This document shows, piece after piece, positions 17,173 to 24,624 of a stretch of DNA of 64,000 bases. A program made the translations under genes and the position numbers. This stretch comes from Clostridiales bacterium. GTDB lineage: Bacteria > Bacillota > Clostridia > Oscillospirales > Oscillospiraceae. The notes below the pieces were generated by a model, which ran no database searches, was not told the origin of the DNA, and was given only the letters and a program-made list of their open reading frames with translations. Location of the stretch: positions 1 through 64,000 of the forward strand of contig SFGJ01000003.1 of NCBI GenBank assembly GCA_004557655.1, given 5' to 3'. Each line of letters starts with the position of its first letter. Positions within the stretch are counted from its first letter, which is position 1.

Positions 17173-18375
17173 ATGGCCATTACCAAGGAGATCCTGACCA
17201 CGCTGGCACAGCAGCACGACAGCTTTTACCTCTATGACCAGGCGGGCATCACGGAATGCGCGGAAAGGCTCAAGGGAGCCTTCCCCTTTGCCTCATTTCT
17301 CTACTCTGTGAAGTGCAACCCCCATCCCCAGGTGCTGCAAACGGTGTTCGCTCAAGGTTTCGGGGCAGACGCCGCCAGCCTGGGTGAGGTGCTTCTGGCG
17401 GCGGAGAACGGCCTGACACCCGACCAGATCTACTACTCCGCCCCGGGCAAAACCCCGATGGAGCTGGCAGGCGCGGTTGACAAGGCCACCATCATCGCCG
17501 ACAGCCTTCACGAGCTGCGTTTGCTGGAGGAGCTGGCAGCCCGGCGGCGGGAACCGCTCTGCGTTGGTATCCGCCTGAACCCCGCCTTTGCATTTGACGG
17601 CGGAGCGGCGGTGCCCTCCAAATTCGGCATCGACGAAGAGCAGGCTCTGGCCTTCCTGCGGCGGAATGACTGCCCCCACCTGCGCGTCACGGGCATCCAT
17701 GTGCATCTGCGCAGCCAGGTGCTCAGCGCCGATGCCATCGGCGTATATTATAGGAATATGTTTGCTTTGGCAGACCGTGTGGAGGCCGCCTTGGGCCGGA
17801 CGCTTTCGTACATCAACCTCGGCTCCGGCATCGGCGTGCCCTATGCACCCACGGACACGGAAGTGGATCTCCCCGCTCTGGCAAATATGCTGCAGGGTGC
17901 CGTGGGGCAGCGGAAGACCCGCATATTTATAGAGACCGGCCGCTACTGCGTGTGCAGAAACGGCGTGTATGTTACCCGGGTGCTGGATAAGAAGGAATCC
18001 TGCGGCAAGATCTATGTGATTTTGAAGAACACCCTCAACGGCTTCATCCGTCCTTCCGTGGCACGGATGGTGGAAAAATACGCCGGCGCGGAAAAGCCCG
18101 CCGGCTGGGAACCGCTGTACACCGGCAGGGACAGCTTCGGCTTCTATCCTCTGGCAGGAGAAACCACCCGGGAGACGGTGGACCTGGTGGGCTGCCTGTG
18201 CACCGGCACGGACGTCATCGCAGAGAATATCCACCTGCCCCGGATGGAAGTGGGCGACATATTGGTGATGACCAACGCCGGAGCTTATGCGGCGGTGCTG
18301 TCCCCGTGGCAGTTCGCCTCCCTGCAAAAGCCGGCGGAGCTGTTCCTCCGGGCAGACAGAACGGTCCTCGCGTAA
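17173..18375 (+). CDS. Fold-III PLP decarboxylase, diaminopimelate decarboxylase-like
   Basis: This 400-aa protein has an alanine-racemase-like barrel with the PLP lysine Lys47 in LYSVKCNPHP. It has the IHVHLRSQV strand, the GSGIGVPY phosphate loop, and a C-terminal beta-domain with GCLCTGTDV, which supplies the active-site cysteine. It ends with VGDILVMTNAGAYAAVLSPW, typical of LysA/ornithine-decarboxylase family 2. ATG 17173 has GGAGGG upstream. The usual LysA C-terminal FNG motif is not seen and no lysine genes are nearby, so the substrate could be another diamino acid. Confidence 0.82.
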   Translation: MAITKEILTTLAQQHDSFYLYDQAGITECAERLKGAFPFASFLYSVKCNPHPQVLQTVFAQGFGADAASLGEVLLAAENGLTPDQIYYSAPGKTPMELAGAVDKATIIADSLHELRLLEELAARRREPLCVGIRLNPAFAFDGGAAVPSKFGIDEEQALAFLRRNDCPHLRVTGIHVHLRSQVLSADAIGVYYRNMFALADRVEAALGRTLSYINLGSGIGVPYAPTDTEVDLPALANMLQGAVGQRKTRIFIETGRYCVCRNGVYVTRVLDKKESCGKIYVILKNTLNGFIRPSVARMVEKYAGAEKPAGWEPLYTGRDSFGFYPLAGETTRETVDLVGCLCTGTDVIAENIHLPRMEVGDILVMTNAGAYAAVLSPWQFASLQKPAELFLRADRTVLA

Positions 18376-18416
18376 ACAGCAGCTCCCTCCGGATGGTTCC
18401 GGAGGGAGCTGCTGTT
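18375..18416 (+). terminator. Terminator hairpin, 18 bp
   Basis: Perfect arms 18375-18392 and 18399-18416 with a 6-nt loop directly follow the stop of the PLP decarboxylase gene. The T-run is weak. Confidence 0.8.
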
Positions 18417-18421
18417 CGCAA

Positions 18422-18560
18422 TTATTCGACGGGAGCAGAATAACCGGTTATACGGCCCATCTGCTTTTCGCTCAAGGGTGATCCGTCAGGATTTGCGGCA
18501 AAGCGGAATGTGTAGCCGTAACCCGGGTCTGCCGGGAAGGCTACGGCACGGTCTGTGCAA
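18422..18560 (-). pseudogene. Unassigned C-terminal gene fragment
   Basis: The minus strand is open for about 45 codons ending at TAA (18422-18424). It contains PADPGYGYTFRFAANPDG then SPLSEKQMGRITGYSAPVE, which reads like a genuine protein C-terminus, but no start or family could be recognised. The flanking 18560-18678 shows no gene. Confidence 0.3.
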
Positions 18561-18678
18561 CGTTACAGACACTTGGCTGTCCGTCATGGAAAACCGCCGC
18601 ACCATGTCCCGTACGCTGTCAAAATACCGGTAACGGCAGGCAATAATTTGCCGCCATGTCTTACAGGCAGATACAAAA

Positions 18679-18710
18679 GCTTCCGGAAAAGAGAGTTCTT
18701 TTCCGGAAGC
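18679..18710 (-). terminator. Terminator of the pyrophosphatase gene
   Basis: GCTTCCGGAAAAG (18679-18691) pairs exactly with 18698-18710 and is followed by T-rich sequence on both sides. It lies 11 bp past the stop. Confidence 0.85.
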
Positions 18711-18721
18711 GTTTTGTCTTT

Positions 18722-20332
18722 TTAGCCCCACAGGGCGGTGAGCATGGGAATGATCTGCTTTTTGCGGCTCATGACGCCGGGGAGGAACAGGGTGTTGTCC
18801 TTAGGCTCCACGGAGAAAGCGTTGCGGATAGTGTCATCGCTGCCCACATACAAAAGCTGCGTACCCTCCAACAGCACATCCGTCAGCATCAGCAGCATCA
18901 TGTCGTAATGGTGCTCGTCCCGGATGCGGTTCATCTCCTTGAGCAGTTCACTCTTGCGGTTCATAATATCTATAGAGTCCAGACAGGTGATCTGGCTCAC
19001 GCCCAGCACCTGTTCGGCGATATGAAACTCCTTGAAGTCCGAGGCGATCATCTCCCGCACAGACTTGTCGGGACTGACGGAGGCAAACAGCTCCCGGCCG
19101 ATGTCCTCCAGCTTGACATTGGCGATCCGGGCCAGACGCTCCGCCATGGAAATGTCCCGCTTGGTGCAGGTGGGAGACTTGAACATCACCGTGTCGGACA
19201 AAATGGCCGCCGCCATCAGCCCCGCCATGGGGCCGGAGGGAATGACGCCGTGCTCCTGATACATGGCGGCGATGACGGTATTGGTGCTGCCCACAGGCTC
19301 ATTGCGCATATGGATGGGCTGGCCGGTCTGGATGTCCGCCAGACGGTGGTGGTCGATGATCTCCAGGATCTCTGCCTGATCCAGCCCGGGTACGGACTGG
19401 GCAATCTCGTTGTGATCCACCAGCACCACCTGCTTGCGCCGGGGGCGCAGCAAATGGTAGCGGGACAGGGTGCCCACCACTTTTTCGTTCTCGTCCAGCA
19501 CAGGATAGCTGCGGTAGCGGCTCTTGAGCACCACCTCACGCACATCGTCGATGTAATCGTCCAGGTGGAAGCACACGATCTCCCCCCTCTGGCAGGGGCG
19601 GGAGATGGGAATGGCCTGATAGATCAGGCGGCACACCCGCCCGGCAGGGAGCGGCGTGGAAATGATGCAGGTCCTGCCCGTGTAGCTCTCCAATTTCGGG
19701 TCGACATCCGCCCGGCATATGATAAGACAGCTCACATCCTGATCCAGCGCCCGCTGGATCATGTCCGGCTGGCTGGCACACAGGACGATGTTATTGCTGC
19801 CGGTGAAGCGCAGATTCTCGGCGGTCTGGGGCATGGCTACCACCACATTGCCACTGACGCTGGTGGGAATGCCTCTTCCCTCGTTGACAATGCGGCCCTC
19901 CAGAACGCTGACCAGATTGAAAACCGGCAGCTCCTCCACCCGGCTGTCCACCAGCGTTTCCATACTGAAGGTGGCAATGTCCCCGGCGGAGAGCATTCCA
20001 TACAGGGTGCCGTCGTCATTAACAACGGGCACGGCGGAAATGCGCTGCTCGTGCATCACAGACCATGCCCGATCCATGGTGACGGAAAAGCTTAAACAAG
20101 GAGGCGTATCAAAATCCAGATCGCAGACCTGGGTGCGCACCGTCCGCAGCAGCTGAGGCTCGGCAAAGCCGAAATGCTTGAGCATACGGCCTGTTTCGTC
20201 GCTGATATGGCCCAGGTGCGCCGCCACATACCGTCGGTCGCCCAGGGCGTTGCGCAGGGCAGCATAGGACATGGCCGCCACAATGGAGTCCGTATCCGGA
20301 TTGCGGTGTCCGGTCACATAAATTTCGTTCAT
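18722..20332 (-). CDS. ppaC: Manganese-dependent inorganic pyrophosphatase with CBS and DRTGG domains
   Basis: This 536-aa family-II PPase hydrolyses pyrophosphate to phosphate. The N-terminal DHH core starts VTGHRNPDTDS. A regulatory insert follows: a CBS motif (SVMHEQRISAVPVVNDDG), a DRTGG domain, then a second CBS (DDVREVVLKSRYRSYPVL). The chain then returns to the catalytic core with VVLVDHNE and EIIDHH, and ends in DHHA2. In such CBS-PPases adenine nucleotides bind the insert and tune activity. ATG 20332 has GGGAGG 7 nt upstream. It is monocistronic. Confidence 0.93.
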   Translation of the reverse strand: MNEIYVTGHRNPDTDSIVAAMSYAALRNALGDRRYVAAHLGHISDETGRMLKHFGFAEPQLLRTVRTQVCDLDFDTPPCLSFSVTMDRAWSVMHEQRISAVPVVNDDGTLYGMLSAGDIATFSMETLVDSRVEELPVFNLVSVLEGRIVNEGRGIPTSVSGNVVVAMPQTAENLRFTGSNNIVLCASQPDMIQRALDQDVSCLIICRADVDPKLESYTGRTCIISTPLPAGRVCRLIYQAIPISRPCQRGEIVCFHLDDYIDDVREVVLKSRYRSYPVLDENEKVVGTLSRYHLLRPRRKQVVLVDHNEIAQSVPGLDQAEILEIIDHHRLADIQTGQPIHMRNEPVGSTNTVIAAMYQEHGVIPSGPMAGLMAAAILSDTVMFKSPTCTKRDISMAERLARIANVKLEDIGRELFASVSPDKSVREMIASDFKEFHIAEQVLGVSQITCLDSIDIMNRKSELLKEMNRIRDEHHYDMMLLMLTDVLLEGTQLLYVGSDDTIRNAFSVEPKDNTLFLPGVMSRKKQIIPMLTALWG

Positions 20333-20558
20333 CCTCTCGCCTCCCATAGGTGTTTTTTTTATTATAAAACCGGCACCCGTCTTTTTCAATACGAGGATAT
20401 ACTAAAAATTGGTACCATGGACAACTGATTTCGGTGAAAAAGCAGAGAATTTGCCCCGTTTCGATGATTTTATGGTGGGAGTTTGGGGGCATTACGGATT
20501 CCCTTGCCGCCGGCGGCCGCTCATGCCGCCCTGCAAAACGCTGTCAAAGGAGCGAGCA

Positions 20559-20587
20559 AAAAGTCCCGCCGGGAAGGCGGGACTTTT
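20559..20587 (-). terminator. Terminator of the ABC exporter operon
   Basis: AAAAGTCCCGCC (20559-20570) pairs with GGCGGGACTTTT (20576-20587), with a T-run on the minus strand. The rest of 20333-20558 holds nothing recognised. Confidence 0.85.
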
Positions 20588-20599
20588 CTCCGTATGGGG

Positions 20600-22360
20600 T
20601 TAATTCAGCATCTGGGCGTCGTAGTCCTCGTTGTATGCCAGGAAGATATCCTCCGGGGATTCGATGATACCCCACTCCTGCAGAAGCTGCAGGGTACGGG
20701 TGCAGTGTGTGTTGAGATACAGCTCCGCATAGACGCTGCCATCCAGATTTTGCAGGTAGATGTCGACCTTACACTGCTCACCCTGGTACAGATCTATGGC
20801 TGTCATGTCCATATGGGCGGCATCGTCCGTAATGGCCTTATACAGCGCCTGACTCTGCTGTGCTGTAAGCTCCTGCTGCGCTCCGCCCCAGAGGTTGTAA
20901 TAACCCGTGCGGAAATCGCTTACGCTGGGATTTTCCGAGGTCAGCATCACCAGACTGCGGCGGAAGGACCCTGTTTCCAGCATGGGCAGAATGTGCTTCA
21001 CATCCTCCTGCCGCAGATCATACCGCCGGGAGAGGGTGCTGCTTTCAAGGAAATAGGTCAGGGTGATGGGGCGGCCATAGCCGGCGGCATTCTCGCCCTC
21101 CTCCCTTTCGCGCTGCTGAAAATACTTGTGTGCTTCAATGATGGCAGCAATCTCCTCCGGGTCTCTGGTGACGCAGGGAACGGACTTGTAATTCAGATTT
21201 ATGTTCACCTTGGCGTCCACCACCTGCTCCACACTGGGAATGCGGCTCTCATATCCGAAAACATCCGCCTTTATGCACAGGGTAATGCCCACGATGACCA
21301 CGCACAGGGCGATGAGCTCCGGCCACAGCTTTTTGAAAATACGGGGTGTCTTGGCAATGAGCATCTGGCTGCCAATCATGCACACCAGGCCCAGGCCCAC
21401 CATACAGGAAAGCAGCACAGGCAGCTCCCGGGTGCCGCTGAACAGCTCCGCGAACACCAGGCCCAGGCCCGCGCCCCCCAGGAGCGCCACGACCCACCGC
21501 ACCACCGGCTGCAGCGGCTTAAAGGCCAGGGTATCCCCGGAGCGCTCACTGCGGCGGATGCGGTAGAGGAAGTAGCTGCCCACCAGCAGCGCCACAGCCA
21601 CAAGACCATAGACCAGCAGTGTCTTCCATGCGTCAGGGGACATGAATTTATCGCTCTCTTTGTACAGTGCCACTTCGCTGCAACTCATTTTCAGCCGCAG
21701 CACCGGAGTGAGCCACGTGGCGGTGTCGTTCAGGCCCATATAGAATATGTTGTCATTATAGCTGGGGTAGAAAATGCTGCACAGGGCATTTATAAGCAGC
21801 CGAGCCAGCAGAGCCACGCAGTTCAGTCCCCCAAAAGCCACCAGCACCGCCGGTATCCAGCCGGTAAGCACACAGCAGAGGATGCCCAAAGCGAAAAACA
21901 GCAGGAAGGTGAGCAGAGAGGCCGCCAGCCAGGACAGGCTCCCGCCCCACTGAACGCCGCTGCCGCTCTGGGCCAGCACCGCCAGCAAAAACACCAGCAC
22001 ATTGCCCAGCGCCACGCCGCCCGCCCCGCACAGAACATGGGTGCGGAACTGGCAGCCCCGGCTCATGGGGAAGCTGTGCAGACCACAGGTGGCCCGGGCA
22101 TTGGACAGGTAGAAAAACAGGGACGCCGCCAGAACAATCCCCGCAAAGAGGTTGATCCACACAGAGGCGGAAACAGCTCCCTGAAAGATCCTCTGGATGG
22201 TGGACTGATAAAACTCAGGCGCTTCATCGGCAAGACTGCGCCACAGGTGCAGGGGAAGGATCAGCAGCCACAGCAGCGTGTAGCCCCCCAGCAGGGGCCA
22301 GCAGCGGCGCAGATCGCTGCGCAGCAGGGCCGGATTATAAAAGGATCTTGTGAGCAGCAT
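20600..22360 (-). CDS. ABC-2-type exporter membrane subunit with large extracytoplasmic region
   Basis: The 586-aa protein has several N-terminal hydrophobic helices (to about residue 260), two more helices near 270-360, then a hydrophilic region of about 230 residues to the end. ATG 22360 has GGAGG at 8 nt and overlaps the ATPase gene by 26 nt; an upstream ATG at 22381 is less well placed. Together with the ATPase and the YtrA-type regulator it forms a three-gene unit like the ytr systems of Bacillus, which respond to cell-wall antibiotics. The transported substrate is unknown. Confidence 0.75.
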   Translation of the reverse strand: MLLTRSFYNPALLRSDLRRCWPLLGGYTLLWLLILPLHLWRSLADEAPEFYQSTIQRIFQGAVSASVWINLFAGIVLAASLFFYLSNARATCGLHSFPMSRGCQFRTHVLCGAGGVALGNVLVFLLAVLAQSGSGVQWGGSLSWLAASLLTFLLFFALGILCCVLTGWIPAVLVAFGGLNCVALLARLLINALCSIFYPSYNDNIFYMGLNDTATWLTPVLRLKMSCSEVALYKESDKFMSPDAWKTLLVYGLVAVALLVGSYFLYRIRRSERSGDTLAFKPLQPVVRWVVALLGGAGLGLVFAELFSGTRELPVLLSCMVGLGLVCMIGSQMLIAKTPRIFKKLWPELIALCVVIVGITLCIKADVFGYESRIPSVEQVVDAKVNINLNYKSVPCVTRDPEEIAAIIEAHKYFQQREREEGENAAGYGRPITLTYFLESSTLSRRYDLRQEDVKHILPMLETGSFRRSLVMLTSENPSVSDFRTGYYNLWGGAQQELTAQQSQALYKAITDDAAHMDMTAIDLYQGEQCKVDIYLQNLDGSVYAELYLNTHCTRTLQLLQEWGIIESPEDIFLAYNEDYDAQMLN

Positions 22361-23234
22361 CGTCCGCACCTCCCAATTCATAGATAAAGATCTCCTCCAG
22401 TGTCAGAGGAATGGCCTCCAGCAGCACCGGATCGGTAATTTGCATACGGCGGCAGATCTCCTCGCTGCTGCCGCGCATGATGTAGGTATGCACACGGCCC
22501 ACCGCCGAATGGTGCAGGATCTGCAGCTCGGCGGGGAGTGCGGGCTCTTCGGCAGTCTTATAAGCCACCTGCAGCTTCACAGTGTTGTCCTGCAGATCGG
22601 AGAGAGTCCGCTCCAGCAGCACTGCGCCCTTATCCATGATGCCCACATGGTCGCACACATCCTCCAGCTCCCGGAGGTTGTGGCTGCTCAGCAGCACCGT
22701 GGTGCCTCGGGCGGCCACATCGTCCAACAGCACCTGCCACACCTGACGGCGCATGACGGGGTCCAGTCCGTCCACCGGCTCATCCAGCACCAGATACTCC
22801 GGCAGACAGCTCATGGTGATCCAGAAGGCCGCCTGCCGCTGCATACCCTTGCTCATGCGGCGGATGGGCTTCTTTTCGGAAATCTGAAACAGCTCCCGGA
22901 GCTTGTTAAAGCGTTCCTTGTCGAACTTGGGGTACATCCCCGCATACAGCGCGGCCATTTCCCGGATGGTGGACTGGTTATAGTAAAACCAATCGTCGGG
23001 AATGGACACTATGCTCTGCTTCACATGGCGGTTTTCAAATACCGGGATGCCGTTTACCAGCACCTGGCCGCTGTCCTGCTTATATACGCCTGTGATGTGG
23101 CGCAGCAGGGTGGACTTGCCGGCACCGTTGGGGCCCACCAGGCCGTATACCGCGCCCCTGGGCACCGTTATGGTGGCACCCTTCAGGGCGGCAAAGCCGT
23201 CAAAGGTCTTCACCAGGTTTTTTACCTCAATCAT
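22335..23234 (-). CDS. ABC exporter ATP-binding protein, YtrB/EcsA type
   Basis: The 299-aa ATPase shows Walker A VGPNGAGKST, a degenerate signature MSKGMQRQAAF, Walker B YLVLDEPVDGLDP, and the switch SSHNLRELED. ATG 23234 overlaps the regulator's stop by 8 nt. The C-terminal 90 residues are a variable domain typical of drug/antimicrobial-peptide exporters. It would energise the adjacent membrane protein. Confidence 0.9.
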   Translation of the reverse strand: MIEVKNLVKTFDGFAALKGATITVPRGAVYGLVGPNGAGKSTLLRHITGVYKQDSGQVLVNGIPVFENRHVKQSIVSIPDDWFYYNQSTIREMAALYAGMYPKFDKERFNKLRELFQISEKKPIRRMSKGMQRQAAFWITMSCLPEYLVLDEPVDGLDPVMRRQVWQVLLDDVAARGTTVLLSSHNLRELEDVCDHVGIMDKGAVLLERTLSDLQDNTVKLQVAYKTAEEPALPAELQILHHSAVGRVHTYIMRGSSEEICRRMQITDPVLLEAIPLTLEEIFIYELGGADDAAHKILL

Positions 23235-23592
23235 TGCTCTTCTCCTCCTTCCACAGAGCCAGCCACTGCTGCTCCGTCATGCCCAGGTGCCGCAGCTCCT
23301 CTATGATCTCCTCCAAAGACGCTGTCAGCTCCGCCATGCGTCGGCTGTTTTGCTCGCCGTCCTCCGCCACGAAGCTGCCCCGGCCGGCCACGGAATACAC
23401 AAAGCCCTCCGCCTCCAACTGGGCGTAGGCCCGCTGGATGGTGTTGGGGTTAATGGCCAGCTCCGTGGCCAGCTTGCGCACAGAGGGAAGCTGATCTCCC
23501 GGCTGCAGCCCTCCACTGAGCATCAGCCGCCGCAGACCGTCCCGCACCTGCTGGTGAATAGGACGACTGTCCCGGTAGTCAATATGCAGCAC
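23227..23592 (-). CDS. GntR-family repressor, YtrA subfamily
   Basis: The 121-aa protein begins VLHIDYRDSRPIHQQVRDGL, the YtrA N-terminus. It has a winged helix with DQLPSVRKLATELAINPNTI and RAYAQLEAEGFVY (residues about 30-75) and a short dimerising tail. I chose GTG 23592 because AAAGGAGG is 8 nt upstream, while the longer frame runs back through the promoter. YtrA-type repressors control their own ABC exporter operon. The palindrome at 23621-23641 just below the -10 is the expected operator. Confidence 0.92.
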   Translation of the reverse strand: MLHIDYRDSRPIHQQVRDGLRRLMLSGGLQPGDQLPSVRKLATELAINPNTIQRAYAQLEAEGFVYSVAGRGSFVAEDGEQNSRRMAELTASLEEIIEELRHLGMTEQQWLALWKEEKSND

Positions 23593-23620
23593 GCTGTATG
23601 CCTCCTTTCTGTGTGTTAAG

Positions 23621-23641
23621 TGTACTATTCGTATTAGTACA
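23621..23641. promoter_or_regulatory. YtrA-type operator palindrome
   Basis: TGTACTA (23621-23627) and TAGTACA (23635-23641) are perfect inverted arms around TTCGTAT. The site covers the transcription start region of the GntR-ABC operon, immediately downstream of the -10 box. Confidence 0.75.
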
Positions 23642-23644
23642 GTT

Positions 23645-23673
23645 AATATACCACAGCATTTTATTCCTGTCAA
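23645..23673 (-). promoter_or_regulatory. Strong sigma-A promoter of the GntR-ABC operon
   Basis: On the minus strand TTGACA (23668-23673), 17-nt spacer, TATATT (23645-23650), near consensus and abutting the operator. Confidence 0.85.
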
Positions 23674-23820
23674 GTGGCTAAATGGGAATATTTTCTGTCC
23701 CCATGGGGCAAGATGAAAGGGAATAGCTCAAGGACAGGAATACGGATCCTCACTGGCGGGACGAGGTGCGCCGGAGGCAAAACGCATTTCATTATTATTT
23801 AATTAAAAGGAGAAATAACC

Positions 23821-24009
23821 GTGAAAGCAATGGTCTATGAAAAAGGCTGCATCCGCTGTGGCCTGTGTGCGGCGGTTTGTCCGGAGGTCTTTTCCATTAC
23901 CCCCGGACAGACTGCCCGGGCCGAATCCGGGGACATTCCCACTTCCCTGCAGATCAACGCCCAGGCTGCCGCCGAGGGTTGTCCCGTGGATGCTATTACA
24001 ATTCAATAA
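23821..24009 (+). CDS. Single-cluster 4Fe-4S ferredoxin
   Basis: A 62-aa electron carrier. Cysteines CIRCGLCAAVCP supply the first ligands and GCPVDAI the last, so one [4Fe-4S] cluster is expected, with one cysteine to spare. GTG 23821 is preceded by AAAAGGAG at a good distance. It is transcribed alone. The redox partner is not evident. Confidence 0.9.
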   Translation: MKAMVYEKGCIRCGLCAAVCPEVFSITPGQTARAESGDIPTSLQINAQAAAEGCPVDAITIQ

Positions 24010-24037
24010 AAAAGTGCGTTTTTTTATAAAATCGTGC

Positions 24038-24066
24038 TTTACAAGCGGCAAAGGTTGTGATATTTT
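24038..24066 (+). promoter_or_regulatory. Probable rpsO promoter
   Basis: TTTACA (24038-24043), 17-nt spacer, TATTTT (24061-24066). It leaves a leader of about 105 nt before rpsO, long enough for S15-type autoregulation, though no specific fold was established. Confidence 0.55.
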
Positions 24067-24178
24067 ATTAGAGTACGCTGCTATGCGTATGAATTGCCCT
24101 TGCCTTAGTCCTGCGGATGCTTCACCCGTCCCGGCACTCAGACAGCGGGCAGAACATAATGAAAGGTGGAAAATAACC

Positions 24179-24445
24179 ATGATGCTGAAAGATCAGAAGA
24201 CCTCCATTATCGAGGCCAACCGTACCCACGAGAACGACACCGGCTCCCCCGAGGTGCAGGTCGCGATCCTCACCGAGCGTATCAGCCAGCTCACCGCTCA
24301 CCTGAAGGTGCATCCCCACGACTTCCACAGCCGCCGCGGTATGCAGATGATGATCGGTAAGCGCCGTCGTCTGCTGGACTATCTGGCCAAGAAGGACATC
24401 GAGCGTTATCGTGCCCTTATCGCCAAGCTGGGCCTGCGTCGATAA
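24179..24445 (+). CDS. rpsO: 30S ribosomal protein S15
   Basis: The 88-aa protein has the full S15 sequence: TGSPEVQVAILTERI, LTAHLKVHPHDFHSRRG, KRRRLLDYL and YRALIAKLGLRR. It binds the central domain of 16S rRNA. RBS AAGGTGG precedes ATG 24179; the ATG at 24182 is a close alternative. The rpsO-pnp order is the classical bacterial arrangement. Confidence 0.98.
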   Translation: MMLKDQKTSIIEANRTHENDTGSPEVQVAILTERISQLTAHLKVHPHDFHSRRGMQMMIGKRRRLLDYLAKKDIERYRALIAKLGLRR

Positions 24446-24457
24446 TTTCAGGAATCC

Positions 24458-24490
24458 GGGTGGTGCAGGCTCCCTGCGCCACCCTGTTTT
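24458..24490 (+). terminator. rpsO terminator
   Basis: GGGTGGTGCAGG (24458-24469) pairs with 24473-24484 (one mismatch), loop CTC, followed by TGTTTT. Confidence 0.7.
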
Positions 24491-24510
24491 CACATTTTCA
24501 ACTCATCCCA

Positions 24511-24593
24511 CGGAAGGAAACTTGCGCCTTTAGCGTTTGAAAATGTACCTTGCCCCAGGGTGCGTTTTCAAGTGCTAAAGGGTTTGTCTTCCG
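24511..24593 (+). promoter_or_regulatory. Long pnp leader hairpin
   Basis: CGGAAGGAAAC pairs with the distal GTTTGTCTTCCG, CCTTTAGC (527-534) with GCTAAAGG (574-581), and TTTGAAAA with TTTTCAA (565-571). The result is an interrupted stem spanning 83 nt just upstream of the pnp RBS. In E. coli a comparable pnp leader hairpin is cut by RNase III and lets PNPase autoregulate. A similar role here is inferred. Confidence 0.65.
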
Positions 24594-24624
24594 GGGGAAA
24601 TAAGAAGCAAAAGGAGATCAACCC

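Noticed and set aside
20483..22387. 634-codon plus-strand frame opposite the ABC membrane gene
   Set aside because: The minus-strand gene has an RBS, operon context and membrane helices; the plus-strand product is Gln/His-rich shadow.
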